The notes under the pieces were generated by a model. That model did not search any database and had not been told where the DNA came from. It worked only from the letters and a program-made list of their open reading frames with translations. 60,105 nucleotides of DNA from Sphingomonadales bacterium (GTDB taxonomy: Bacteria; Pseudomonadota; Alphaproteobacteria; Sphingomonadales; Sphingomonadaceae): positions 1-60,105 of the forward strand of contig JAFLDB010000015.1 of assembly GCA_017302615.1 (NCBI GenBank), written 5' to 3'. This document shows, piece after piece, positions 28,383-39,715 of the stretch. A program made the translations under genes and the position numbers. Positions within the stretch are counted from its first letter, which is position 1; every line of letters begins with the position of its first letter.

Positions 28383-30250
28383 CCGCGAACGGCACTCACC
28401 AGCAGGTCCGGCACCGAGGGGTCCTCGATCGTCGGCGGGGTTTCAAACGTCTCGCCGTTGACGATCTTGCGCAGCAGGTTGCGCAGGATCTTGCCCGATC
28501 GCGTCTTGGGCAGTTGCGGGACGACATAGGCGGTCTTCAGGGCGGCGACTGCCCCCAGCTCGGCCCGGACGGCGGCAATCACCGCATCGTGCAGCGCGGC
28601 GGCATCGTTCACTCCGGCCCGCGCGACCACGAAGGCCACCGGGATCATCCCCTTGATCGCATCGTCCGCGCCGATCACCGCACATTCGGCCACCCCGTCC
28701 TGGCTGGCGACGATCTGCTCCATCTGCCCGGTCGACAGACGGTGGCCGGCCACGTTGATGATGTCATCGGTGCGGCCCATGATGTGCAGGAAGCCTTCAT
28801 CGTCGAAGTGCCCGGCATCGCCCGTCTCGTACCAGCCGGGGAAGGTCGCGAAGTTCTTCGCGAACCCGGCCGGGTTGTTCCACAGGCTGCGGAACGCGCC
28901 GGGCGCCAGCGGTTCGCGGATCGCCACGGCACCGCTTTGCCCCTGCGCCACCGGCTGGCCATCCTCGCCCAGGATCGCGAATTCATAACCCGGCACCGGA
29001 AAGCCCGCGCTGCCGCGCTTACGGCGCAGATCGCCCAGCGCGAAACAGCTGGCCACGCCCGGCCAGCCCAGCTCGGTCTGCCACCAGTGATCGATCACCG
29101 GCAGCCCGCTCTGTTCTTCCAGCCAGCCGATCGTGTCGGGATCGGCGCGCTCTCCGGCCAGGAAGATCACCCGGCAATCGCCCGTGCCGATCTCCTTCAG
29201 GAACGTTGCGTCCGGGTCTTCCTTGCGCACCGCGCGGATCGCGGTGGGCGCGGTGAAAAAGCTCTTCACCCCGTGACGGTTCATCACCCGCCAGAACGTG
29301 CCGGGGTCCGGCGTGCCGATCGGCTTGCCCTCGAACAATACCGTCGTCGCGCCGACCAGCAGCGGGCCATAGACGATGTAGCTGTGGCCGACGACCCAGC
29401 CGACATCGCTCGCCGCCCAGAACGGATCGCCCGCGCCGATGCCGTAGATGTTGGCCATCGACCAGGCCAGCGCCACGGCATGGCCGCCGTTCTCGCGGAC
29501 CACGCCCTTGGGAGTGCCGGTCGTGCCGGAGGTGTAAAGGATATAGAGCGGATCGTCCGCTGCCAGCGGCGCGCAGGGCGGAACCGGATCGGCGGCCGTA
29601 GCGGCGCGCAGTTCCATCCAGTCGCGATCGCGGCCCTCGGTCAGCTCGGCGGCCAGGCGCTCGCGCTGGAACACCACGATCTCGTCAACCTGGTGCGCCG
29701 CAAGTGCCAGCGCCTCGTCGACCATCGGCTTGTAGGCAATGGTCCGCGCGCCCTCGATCCCGCAGCTGGCGGTCAGCAACACTTTGGGAGTTGCATCGTC
29801 GATCCGCTTGGCCAGCTCCAGCGGGGCAAAGCCGCCGAAGACGACCGAGTGAATCGCGCCCAGCCGGGCGCAGGCCAGCATGGCAAAAACCGTTTCAGGG
29901 ATCATCGGCATGTAGATGATGACCCGGTCGCCCCGGGTCACGCCCAGGCTGGCAAGCATGGCGGCCACCCGGCCGACTTCATGCTGCAGTTCGCCATAGG
30001 AATAGCGCCGGACCGTGTCGGTGACCGGGCTGTCATAGGCGAGTGCCATGGCCTCGCCCCGGCCGGCCGCGACGTGCCGGTCGATGCAATTGTAGGCGGT
30101 GTTGAGCGTGCCGCCCGGAAACCAGCCGCGCGCCTCGTCATAAGCAGCCACGGGCGGCTGGACCCAGTCGATTGCCCTGGCCGCATCGGTCCAGAAGGCT
30201 TCGCGGTTCGCAATGCTGGCTTGCCAGGCGGCTTCGTAGGCTGTGCTCAT
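28379..30250 (-). CDS. prpE: Propionyl-CoA synthetase-like acyl-CoA ligase
   Basis: 623 residues of the adenylate-forming acetyl/propionyl-CoA synthetase family. The P-loop is YTSGTTGTPKGVV, the adenylate motif is WWQTELGWP, and the conserved acetylatable Lys587 is in [11 protein letters not shown]. The GWP after the WWQT motif and the PLELAKRIDDATPKV segment fit PrpE-type rather than AcsA-type enzymes, but the substrate range (acetate, propionate, 3-hydroxypropionate, acrylate) is inferred. It follows the MHS symporter and porin genes on the same strand, which makes an uptake-then-activation series. GAGGTGAGGGAC precedes ATG 30250. Confidence 0.85.
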   Translation of the reverse strand: MSTAYEAAWQASIANREAFWTDAARAIDWVQPPVAAYDEARGWFPGGTLNTAYNCIDRHVAAGRGEAMALAYDSPVTDTVRRYSYGELQHEVGRVAAMLASLGVTRGDRVIIYMPMIPETVFAMLACARLGAIHSVVFGGFAPLELAKRIDDATPKVLLTASCGIEGARTIAYKPMVDEALALAAHQVDEIVVFQRERLAAELTEGRDRDWMELRAATAADPVPPCAPLAADDPLYILYTSGTTGTPKGVVRENGGHAVALAWSMANIYGIGAGDPFWAASDVGWVVGHSYIVYGPLLVGATTVLFEGKPIGTPDPGTFWRVMNRHGVKSFFTAPTAIRAVRKEDPDATFLKEIGTGDCRVIFLAGERADPDTIGWLEEQSGLPVIDHWWQTELGWPGVASCFALGDLRRKRGSAGFPVPGYEFAILGEDGQPVAQGQSGAVAIREPLAPGAFRSLWNNPAGFAKNFATFPGWYETGDAGHFDDEGFLHIMGRTDDIINVAGHRLSTGQMEQIVASQDGVAECAVIGADDAIKGMIPVAFVVARAGVNDAAALHDAVIAAVRAELGAVAALKTAYVVPQLPKTRSGKILRNLLRKIVNGETFETPPTIEDPSVPDLLVSAVRG

Positions 30251-30353
30251 GTCCCTCACCTCTTTGGGATTAATGTCGTGCCCTTCCTCTACAGGCAAGT
30301 GCCGCGCCCTGACCTGGATCAAGACGCGGCACCCTCCTGAGAGATCGTATCGA

Positions 30354-32036
30354 TCAGTCGTCGATGTTCCGCTTGAAGGTTTCAGGCAGGAACAGCAGCC
30401 CGGCGATCAGGGTCAGACCCGCAACCACGATCGGATACCACAGACCGTAGTAGATATCGCCGGTTGCCGCGACCATGGCGAAGGCCGTGGTCGGCAGGAA
30501 CCCGCCGAACCAGCCGTTGCCGATGTGGTAGGGCAGCGACATCGAGGTGTAGCGGATCCGGCTGGGGAACAGTTCCACCAGCAGGGCGGCGATCGGGCCG
30601 TAGACCATGGTGACCAGCAGGACGAGGTAGAACAGCAGCGCGATGGTGAGCGGCTTGTTGATCTCGTCCGGGTTGGCCTTGGCCGGATAGCCGGCGGCGG
30701 CCAGGGCAGCCTTCACTTCTTCGGTGAAGCCCTTGATCGCGGCCTTGCGCTCATCACCGGTCACCTTGGCCGGATCCGGCGCGGTGAAGGTCTTGTCGCC
30801 GATCTTGATCTGGGCGACCGTTCCGGCCGGAGCCTCTTCCGAGGTGTAGCTGACAGCCGACTTGGCCAGCAGCGCCTTGGCGATGTCGCAGCTCTTGCTG
30901 TCGAACTTGTTCTTGCCGACCGGGTCGAACTGCAGCGAGCATTCGGCATCGTTGGTCACCACCGTCACGGGGGCGCTGGCCTGGGCCGCGGCCAGCTGCG
31001 GGTTCACCGCAGAGGTCAGGGCCTTGAAGGTCGGGAAGTAGGTCAGCACCGCCAGCGCGCAGCCGGCCATGATGATCCCCTTGCGCCCGATCTTGTCAGA
31101 CAGCCAGCCGAAGAAGATGAAGAACGGCGTACCCAGGGCCAGCGCAACAGCGGTCAGGATGTTGGTGGTGGCCCCATCGACCATCAGGGTCTTTTCAAGG
31201 AAGAACAGCGCGTAGAACTGGCCGGTGTACCAGACCACCGCCTGGCCGGCGACAGCACCCAGCAGCGCGATCAGCACCCACTTGGCGTTCTTCCACTGGC
31301 CGAAGGCTTCGGTCAGCGGCGCCTTGGAAGTGGTGCCTTCTTCCTTCATCTTCTGGAACACCGGGCTTTCGTTCAGCTGCATGCGGATCCACATCGAAAC
31401 CGCCAGCAGGATGATCGAAACCAGGAACGGCACACGCCAGCCCCAGTCCTTGAAGGCTTCCTCACCCACCAGATAACGGGTCCCGATCACCACCAGCAGC
31501 GCCGCGAACAGGCCAAGGGTGGCCGTGGTCTGGATGAAGCTGGTGTAAAGCCCGCGCTTGTTGTTGGGGGCGTGTTCGGCCACGTAGGTCGCCGCGCCGC
31601 CATACTCACCGCCCAGGGCCAGGCCCTGGATCAGCCGCATGACCAGCAGCAAGATCGGAGCCGCAACCCCGATCGAGGCATAGTTGGGCAGGACGCCGAC
31701 CACGAAGGTCGAAAGACCCATCAGGCCCATGGTGACCAGGAAGGTGTTCTTGCGGCCGACCATGTCGCCGATCCGCCCGAATACCAGCGCGCCGAACGGA
31801 CGCACCGCGAAACCGGCGGCAAAGGCGGCCAGCGCGAAGATGAACCCGGTCGTCTCATTCACGCCCGAGAAGAACTGGGCGGAAATGATCGTGGCCAAAA
31901 GGCCGTAGAGATAGAAATCGTACCATTCGAACACCGTGCCGAGCGAGCTGGCGGCAATGACCAGCTTCTCGTCCTGGGTGGCCTGGTGGTGCTTGGGCAG
32001 GGCGGCCACATCGGCCGCTGTCTCGTGGAACTCCAT
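30354..32036 (-). CDS. MHS-family proton symporter with a large extra soluble domain
   Basis: 560 residues; MHS-family transporters are usually about 430-450. Conserved features include SLGTVFEWYDFYLYG in helix 1, the RxGRR-like GRIGDMVGRKNTFL, ALGGEYGGAATYVAEHAP, and SDKIGRKG at mid-protein. The excess is an insertion at about residues 345-459 between helices of the second half. It is hydrophilic, Ala/Lys rich, with two cysteines (AECSLQF and SKSCDIA) and probably extracytoplasmic. The neighbours suggest import of a short-chain carboxylate. It starts 23 bp after the porin gene. Confidence 0.9.
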   Translation of the reverse strand: MEFHETAADVAALPKHHQATQDEKLVIAASSLGTVFEWYDFYLYGLLATIISAQFFSGVNETTGFIFALAAFAAGFAVRPFGALVFGRIGDMVGRKNTFLVTMGLMGLSTFVVGVLPNYASIGVAAPILLLVMRLIQGLALGGEYGGAATYVAEHAPNNKRGLYTSFIQTTATLGLFAALLVVIGTRYLVGEEAFKDWGWRVPFLVSIILLAVSMWIRMQLNESPVFQKMKEEGTTSKAPLTEAFGQWKNAKWVLIALLGAVAGQAVVWYTGQFYALFFLEKTLMVDGATTNILTAVALALGTPFFIFFGWLSDKIGRKGIIMAGCALAVLTYFPTFKALTSAVNPQLAAAQASAPVTVVTNDAECSLQFDPVGKNKFDSKSCDIAKALLAKSAVSYTSEEAPAGTVAQIKIGDKTFTAPDPAKVTGDERKAAIKGFTEEVKAALAAAGYPAKANPDEINKPLTIALLFYLVLLVTMVYGPIAALLVELFPSRIRYTSMSLPYHIGNGWFGGFLPTTAFAMVAATGDIYYGLWYPIVVAGLTLIAGLLFLPETFKRNIDD

Positions 32037-32058
32037 AATCCCTCTCCCTTCGTGTCCC

Positions 32059-33498
32059 TTAGAAGCTGTACTTGGCGACCACGTCGATGCGGTCGGTGGA
32101 GCCGTCTGCGCCGCTCACCAGCTCGCGCTGGCCGTGGCGGTACTCGATCCCCAGGTCGATGTTCTTGACCGGGGAGTAGAACAGGTTCCCGGCAATGCTC
32201 CAGGCCTGCTTGTTGAAGCCGGAAATGCTGCCGAGCGCCAGATTGTCGGAATAGTCGACGGTCTGGTAAGACCCCATCAGGTTGACCCGCACGCCCGGGG
32301 CAACCGGCACGCGCACCGCGCCGATCACCGCAAAGACGCTGGCGGATTCGAGCCGGTTGGTCGCCGGGACAAAGACCGCGTCGGGCGCGAAGTTGAGGCC
32401 GACATAGCGGCCAATGTTGGTGCCGTAGGTGACCATGATCCGGGCATCGCCGGTCTTGGCATCGTTGAGGAACAGCTTGCCGCCAACGCTGACGCCAAAG
32501 CCGCCGGTGTCGGCGCTGACCCCGGTGTTTTCCACGCGTACCTGGCGGACCAGGCCGGCCACCGAAAGTTCACCGCGCTTTCCGGTCCAGGCCAGCCGCG
32601 CCGCAAGATCGGGCAGGCGGTCATCGCCGTTCTCGGTCAACGTGGGCGAGCCGAGGTTGGCCGTGCCGCTTTCCGGATTTTCGACCGAAACGTGCAGCGT
32701 GGTGCCCTTGCCGAGCGGCGCGCTGTAGCGGATCAGGGGTTGGCGGACAAAGACCGTGCCTTCCGCCCCGCCAACGTAGTCGGTGCTTTCCGGCAGTGCG
32801 CCGGTGTACTGGAAGGTCGTCCAGTCCTGCCCGAAGGTCCAGCGATCGACCTGCATGTAGGCGCGGCGCAGGGCCGGGTTGTAGCCGTTGGTGGTGCGCT
32901 GCGAGCCCTGGGTGCCGGGCGAGGTCTGGAAATCGAATTCCAGATAGCCCTTAACCGCATGGCCCGAGACGGTGGTGTCGAGATTGAGCCAGAAGCGCGA
33001 TTGCTTGGCGGTGAAATCGGTATCGTGTGCCGACGGCGCGCCGCCGGTCGGGATCGCCTGCGGCAGATAGAAATCGCGGCCGAGCGAATTGGTCGCGACT
33101 TCCCCGTCGCTGAAGCGGGTGCTCGATCCGATCAGCTTGATATAGCCGCCCAGACGCACCTGGGTGTTGCCGGCCTTGAACCCGTCGGCCACCGGAGCGG
33201 GCGCCGGCGCGGGCTTGGCTTCCACCGCGGCCACGCGGCGGTTGGCCTCGGCGGCCTGGCCTTCGGCGGCCAGCGCGCGGGCCTCGGCATCTGCGGCGCG
33301 CTTTTTCAGCTGTTCGTTCTCGGCCTTGGCGGCATCAAGATCGCCGCGCAGGCTGCTGACTTCGCCTTCCAGCTTGTCGAGCCGCGCCTCGACCGACATG
33401 GCCGGCTTGGCAGCCGACTTGGCCAGCGCGACCTGCGGTGAAACCAGCGCTGTTGCGGCCAGCAATCCGCCGATCAGCGCCCCCCTTCCCATTTTCAT
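32059..33498 (-). CDS. DcaP-like outer-membrane porin
   Basis: 479 residues. A signal peptide (1-26, VSPQVALA) is followed by a heptad-rich coiled coil at about 38-95 (LDKLEGEVSSLRGDLDAAKA), a Pro/Ala linker, and a barrel starting RLGGYIKLIGSS and ending in IDVVAKYSF with the terminal Phe typical of outer-membrane barrels. The coiled coil plus barrel matches DcaP-type trimeric channels that admit dicarboxylates and other anions. GGAGAGGG precedes ATG 33498. It is the first gene of the minus-strand carboxylate set, facing acs. Confidence 0.88.
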   Translation of the reverse strand: MKMGRGALIGGLLAATALVSPQVALAKSAAKPAMSVEARLDKLEGEVSSLRGDLDAAKAENEQLKKRAADAEARALAAEGQAAEANRRVAAVEAKPAPAPAPVADGFKAGNTQVRLGGYIKLIGSSTRFSDGEVATNSLGRDFYLPQAIPTGGAPSAHDTDFTAKQSRFWLNLDTTVSGHAVKGYLEFDFQTSPGTQGSQRTTNGYNPALRRAYMQVDRWTFGQDWTTFQYTGALPESTDYVGGAEGTVFVRQPLIRYSAPLGKGTTLHVSVENPESGTANLGSPTLTENGDDRLPDLAARLAWTGKRGELSVAGLVRQVRVENTGVSADTGGFGVSVGGKLFLNDAKTGDARIMVTYGTNIGRYVGLNFAPDAVFVPATNRLESASVFAVIGAVRVPVAPGVRVNLMGSYQTVDYSDNLALGSISGFNKQAWSIAGNLFYSPVKNIDLGIEYRHGQRELVSGADGSTDRIDVVAKYSF

Positions 33499-33584
33499 TG
33501 CACCCTCTCCTCAAATGCAGCCCGATGTCGAATCTCGGGTTGGTGGGACAATGCCGGGTGTCTCGATTGTGAAGCAGAGCGATC

Positions 33585-33606
33585 ATGGTCTTAGGCCTAC
33601 GACCAT
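33585..33606. promoter_or_regulatory. 22-bp near-perfect palindrome between the porin and acs genes
   Basis: ATGGTCTTAGGCCTACGACCAT is a palindrome with a single mismatched pair, centred on TAGGCCTA. It is roughly midway between the porin start (33498, minus) and the acs start (33697, plus). It is a strong candidate for a shared operator. The neighbouring response regulator CrbR is the obvious candidate ligand-bound activator, though this is inference. Confidence 0.6.
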
Positions 33607-33696
33607 TGTCTATGCTCGCATCGCGCGGCAGCATTGGCTAGACAACGAACCAAAGGCCCAAGGGCCGGGAATCACGCAGGAAGAGGAGATTCGGGA

Positions 33697-35640
<1,944 letters not shown>

Positions 35641-35655
35641 GCGCGGGCCCGGGGC

Positions 35656-36291
35656 GTGAGCGGCACGGTCCTTATCGCTGACGATCATCCGCTGTTCCGC
35701 CAGGCGTTGTCCCTGGCGGTTCAGCGGGTTGCCCCGGACGCGCGGATCGTCGAGGCCGGCACGCTGGCGGCGGCAGCCCGCGCCGTGGGGGAAGCGACAG
35801 ACTTGCGGCTGGTCCTGCTGGACCTCAAGATGCCCGGTGCGGTCGGCTATTCGGGTATTGCCCTGCTCCACGCCGAACGTCCCGAAGTGCCGATCATGGT
35901 TGTCTCCAGCGCCGAGGGTGAAAGCGCCGCACAAGAAGCGCGGGCCTTCGGCGCGATCGGCTTTGTCCGCAAGGATACCGACCTGTCCGCGATCGAAGCG
36001 GCGATTGCCCGCGCGCTGGGCAGCGGAGCGGTCCCGCCGCCGCCCGCGCCCGCGCCAGACCAGCCGGTCGAGCAGGTGCGCCAGACCGTGGCGGGCCTGA
36101 CCCCGACCCAGCTCAAGGTCCTGCTGGCCGTGCTGGAAGGTCAACTCAACAAGCAGATCGCCCATTCGCTGGGAATGAGCGAGGCGACGGTCAAGGCCCA
36201 CATGACCGCGATCATGCGCAAACTGGACGTACGCAACCGCACCCAGGCGGCACTGGTCGCGCGGTCGCTAGGGCTCGATCTCAAGCACTGA
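35656..36291 (+). CDS. crbR: CrbR-like LuxR-type response regulator
   Basis: 211 residues from a GTG. The receiver domain (1-122) has the acidic pair in IADDHPLF (9-10), phospho-acceptor Asp56 in LLDLKMPG, and the conserved Lys in FVRKDTD. A Pro-rich linker leads to a LuxR/GerE DNA-binding domain (about 145-207) with LTPTQLKVLLAVLEGQLNKQIAHSLGMSEATVKAHMTAIMRKL. In Vibrio and Pseudomonas, CrbR-type regulators paired with CrbS activate acs. Here the gene sits directly after acsA and facing the CrbS-like kinase. The final 24 bases overlap the convergent kinase gene. Confidence 0.88.
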   Translation: MSGTVLIADDHPLFRQALSLAVQRVAPDARIVEAGTLAAAARAVGEATDLRLVLLDLKMPGAVGYSGIALLHAERPEVPIMVVSSAEGESAAQEARAFGAIGFVRKDTDLSAIEAAIARALGSGAVPPPPAPAPDQPVEQVRQTVAGLTPTQLKVLLAVLEGQLNKQIAHSLGMSEATVKAHMTAIMRKLDVRNRTQAALVARSLGLDLKH

Positions 36292-39200
36292 GGCTTCGGC
36301 CAGGAACCGGGTGATCCGTTCAGGATCGGCCGGTTTGGAGAGGATTTCCACGCCCATCAGGCGGGCCCGTTCACGCATGTCCGCAACGGATTCAGCCGTA
36401 ACCAGCCGCACCGGCAAGCCGGGCCGCTGACGCCGCAGAGCGGCAATCAGGGTCAACCCGTCCTCGCCGTTGTCGAGCTGGTAATCAGCCAGCACCGCAT
36501 CGACTTCGCTGCAATGCGCGAGCGCTCCGGCGATATCGCCCGCCCCGATTGGCCGGTGCCCCATCCCGGCGAGCAGCGCGCTGGTCGCCTCGACAATCAG
36601 GGGATCGTTGTCGACCACCAGCACGCTGAGCGCACGGACCTGCCGCGCCGGTACAGCCTCTTTCACCGCGGGACGGGCAGCGGCATCGTCCGCCACGGCC
36701 GGCAGGCCAAAGCTGAACCGACTGCCCCTTCCCGGTTTCGAGGCGACGCTGATCCGTCCGCCCAGCAGCCGTGCGATGCGGCGGACCAGCGCCAGGCCCA
36801 GGCCCAGTCCTTCGACTTCCACTTCGCCCAGGCGCGTGAACTCACCGAACACCGTCTCGACCCGGTCAGGCGCAATCCCCACCCCGGAATCGACCACGTC
36901 GATCCGCCAGCTCTCGCCCCGGCGGCGCACCCCCACGACTATCCCGCCGCGCTGGGTATAGCGCACCGCGTTGGTGAGGAAATTCTGCATGACCGAACGC
37001 AGCAGCGCCGGATCGGTCTCGACCGTCCCCGGGACCGGCCCCAGCCGCAGGCTAAGTCCCTTTTCCTCGGCCAACGGTCGGAAACTGTCGACCAGGTCGG
37101 TCAGGAAGGCTTGCAGGTTGACCGGCTCTGGCCGCGGCGTGACTCCGCCGGCATCGAGCTTGGAAATGTCGAGCAGCGCGCGCAGCAGGTCTTCCGCCGC
37201 GACGATCGCGCTTTCGACCCGGCGGACCAGCTGGCGCGGGCGCTCGTCCACTTCGCGGTCCAGCGCCGCGGCAAACAACCGCGCGGCATGCAGCGGCTGC
37301 AACAGATCGTGGCTGGCCGCGGCAAGGAACCGAGTCTTTTCGGAATCGGATTCGGCCAGCCGCCGGTTGGCTTCCGATAAGTCGCTGGTCCGCTCGGCCA
37401 CGCGGTGTTCGAGCTGGTCCAGTGTATGGCGCAGTTCCTCGCGAACCCGGGCTTCCTCGGTAATGTCGGTAAAGCTCATCACATAGCCGCCGCCGGGCAT
37501 CGGCCCGCCGACGGTCTTGATCACCCGCCCGTCGCTGCGGTGCCGTTCAAAGCTGTGCTCCAGCCCCCGGCGCAAGTGACCAAGCCGTTTGCGGACATGA
37601 AATTCGACATCGCCCGGGCCGAAATCGCCACGCCGGGCGTTGTGCCGGATCAGGTCTGCCACAGGCACCCCGGCGCGGACCATGCCGGGCGGATAGTCGA
37701 ACAATTCCAGATAGCGCGTGTTCCAGGCGATGAGATTCATGTCGGCATCGACCACGCTGATGCCCGCGTCGATGTTTTCGAAAGTCGCGGCGAGCAGCTG
37801 CCTCGAAAAGCGCAGGCTTTGCCCGCCTTCGTCGAGCACACGGGCAACCTCGGCAAGGCTCATCGTCCCGCCGGCCAGCGCGGAAGTGACCAGCGCGCGG
37901 GCCGACGAGGTTCCGACCACGCTGGCAATCAGGTCGCGGGCCTTCTTGGCAGAGCGGCGATCGATCGGCAGGCCCTTGCGGGCATGAGGCAGTTCTTCGG
38001 CTACCCGTTCCCGTCCGACGAAGCTGGCGGTCAGCTCGGCCAGTTCCGCGAGGTCGGCCACCTGCCGCTGCCCGCGCAGGAACCGCGGCAAACCGGGGGC
38101 CCCCATGCCGCGCGCGGCGACGAGGCCATAGACCGCGATGTTCGCCCCCAGGCTCCACAGCACGCCATGGACGATGGGGGAGGCATTGCCGATCCCGAAC
38201 AGGCGCAAAGGATCGAAAAGCGTATCATCAAGGCCGCTCAACAGGGCCTCGGGCAGCACCGGAGGCAGGGCGAGAGTGTAGAACCACAGCACCAGCCCGG
38301 TCGCCAGGCTGGCCCGCGCCGCCAGCGGATCGCGGTTGCCGCGATAGGTCGCCATGATCAGGTGCGGGGTGAACTGGGCCATGGCGGCAAAGGCGATCAG
38401 GCCGATCGAGGCGAGCGAGCTGGACGGCGAAACCAGCAGCGCCCAGGCCAGCGCCAGCACCATGATCCCGAGGATCGAGGCGCGCCGCAATTGCAGCATC
38501 CGCCGCCCGATCGCCCCTTCCTGCGCGGCGGTGCGGCTGCGCAGGACGCTGGGAAAGGCCAGGTCGTTGGACACCATCGTGGCCAGCGCCGTCGTATCGA
38601 CAATCGCCATCGATGCCGCCGCGCTGACCCCGCCGATCAGCGCCGCCGCCACCACCAGCCCGCTGCCCGCCTCGATCGGCACGTCGAGCACATAGAGGTC
38701 GGCCGAGATCCCGGGGCCGATCATGGCCATTCCGGTCAGGGCGATCGGCAGCACCAGCAGGGCCATGGCGGCCAGATAGGCGGCAAGGCCAAAGCGGGCC
38801 CGGACCAGATCGCGCGGCCCCTGTGCTTCGGCCAGGCCCATGTAGAACTGGCGCGGCAGGGCAATGATCGCCATGGCCGAGATCAGCGCGATCACGGCCA
38901 CGTCGATCGTCAGCCGGCCGGGTTCAAACCGTTCCGCCATGCGCGCCGTGGCGCTGGCCAGGGCCGCCGGATCGACTGAGGTGAACAGCAGGCTGGCCGC
39001 CAGCGCGGCGACCATTGCCAGGGCCGCGACCTTGATCAGCGATTCAAGCCCGATCGCATAGACCAGCCCCTCGCTGCGCCCGGCCAGTTCATAGCGGCGC
39101 GCACCGAATGCGGCGGCAAACAGCGCCAGCAGCAGCGCGGATACCACCATCACCGCCGTTTCCACCGCCTGGCCCGAAACAAAGGCCATTGCGCTGCCGA

Positions 39201-39615
39201 TCGAGCGCAGTTGCAGCGCCACATAGGGGATCGAACCCAGCAGCGCGATCACCGTCACCAGCCGGGCAACCACCACGTCGTTGCCGAACCGGGCGGCGAT
39301 GAAGTCTGACACCGTGCCGGCCTGTTCCTGCGCCACCGCATCGGACAACCGTTCCAGAAAGCGCGGCGCGCCAAGCAGGAGGACAATCGGCGCAAGATAG
39401 ATCGGCAGGTACGACCAGCCATCGCGCACCGCGCTGCCGACCGCGCCATAGAAGGTCCAGCTGCTGCAATAGACCCCCAGTGCCAGGGTATAGGTGAAAT
39501 GGCGCAGGCGCGGCCGCTCTTGCAACCGGCTGCCCCGCCGCTCGACCAGGCTGGCCAGCACGAACAACGCCGCGATCAGCGCCAGGGCCAGGATTGCCGC
39601 AACCCGCAGGCTCAC
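36268..39615 (-). CDS. crbS: CrbS-like SLC5 transporter/histidine kinase/receiver hybrid
   Basis: 1115 residues. Residues 1 to about 520 are a sodium-solute symporter (SLC5) domain of about 13 helices (YTLALGVYCSSWTFYGAVGS at the start). Then come a linker, a PAS domain (about 620-735, TFENIDAGISVVDADMNLIA), a coiled coil, and HisKA with phospho-acceptor His769 in AAASHDLLQPL. HATPase boxes follow (NFLTNAVRYT, DSGVGIAPD, LGLGLALVRRIARL). A C-terminal receiver has Asp1044 in VLADYQLDNGEDG. This is the architecture of CrbS/MxtR sensors that control acetyl-CoA synthetase. Whether the symporter part transports or only senses is unknown. Confidence 0.9.
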   Translation of the reverse strand: MSLRVAAILALALIAALFVLASLVERRGSRLQERPRLRHFTYTLALGVYCSSWTFYGAVGSAVRDGWSYLPIYLAPIVLLLGAPRFLERLSDAVAQEQAGTVSDFIAARFGNDVVVARLVTVIALLGSIPYVALQLRSIGSAMAFVSGQAVETAVMVVSALLLALFAAAFGARRYELAGRSEGLVYAIGLESLIKVAALAMVAALAASLLFTSVDPAALASATARMAERFEPGRLTIDVAVIALISAMAIIALPRQFYMGLAEAQGPRDLVRARFGLAAYLAAMALLVLPIALTGMAMIGPGISADLYVLDVPIEAGSGLVVAAALIGGVSAAASMAIVDTTALATMVSNDLAFPSVLRSRTAAQEGAIGRRMLQLRRASILGIMVLALAWALLVSPSSSLASIGLIAFAAMAQFTPHLIMATYRGNRDPLAARASLATGLVLWFYTLALPPVLPEALLSGLDDTLFDPLRLFGIGNASPIVHGVLWSLGANIAVYGLVAARGMGAPGLPRFLRGQRQVADLAELAELTASFVGRERVAEELPHARKGLPIDRRSAKKARDLIASVVGTSSARALVTSALAGGTMSLAEVARVLDEGGQSLRFSRQLLAATFENIDAGISVVDADMNLIAWNTRYLELFDYPPGMVRAGVPVADLIRHNARRGDFGPGDVEFHVRKRLGHLRRGLEHSFERHRSDGRVIKTVGGPMPGGGYVMSFTDITEEARVREELRHTLDQLEHRVAERTSDLSEANRRLAESDSEKTRFLAAASHDLLQPLHAARLFAAALDREVDERPRQLVRRVESAIVAAEDLLRALLDISKLDAGGVTPRPEPVNLQAFLTDLVDSFRPLAEEKGLSLRLGPVPGTVETDPALLRSVMQNFLTNAVRYTQRGGIVVGVRRRGESWRIDVVDSGVGIAPDRVETVFGEFTRLGEVEVEGLGLGLALVRRIARLLGGRISVASKPGRGSRFSFGLPAVADDAAARPAVKEAVPARQVRALSVLVVDNDPLIVEATSALLAGMGHRPIGAGDIAGALAHCSEVDAVLADYQLDNGEDGLTLIAALRRQRPGLPVRLVTAESVADMRERARLMGVEILSKPADPERITRFLAEASVLEIEP

Positions 39616-39715
39616 GCCAGAAATTCCCCCAAAGCTCCGCCCCCCTCCAGCTGGCGCGGTAACCGGGCGAGACTAACCGATAAGCGGCTCAGGCCAAGGG
39701 CGAAAATGTCATGGG

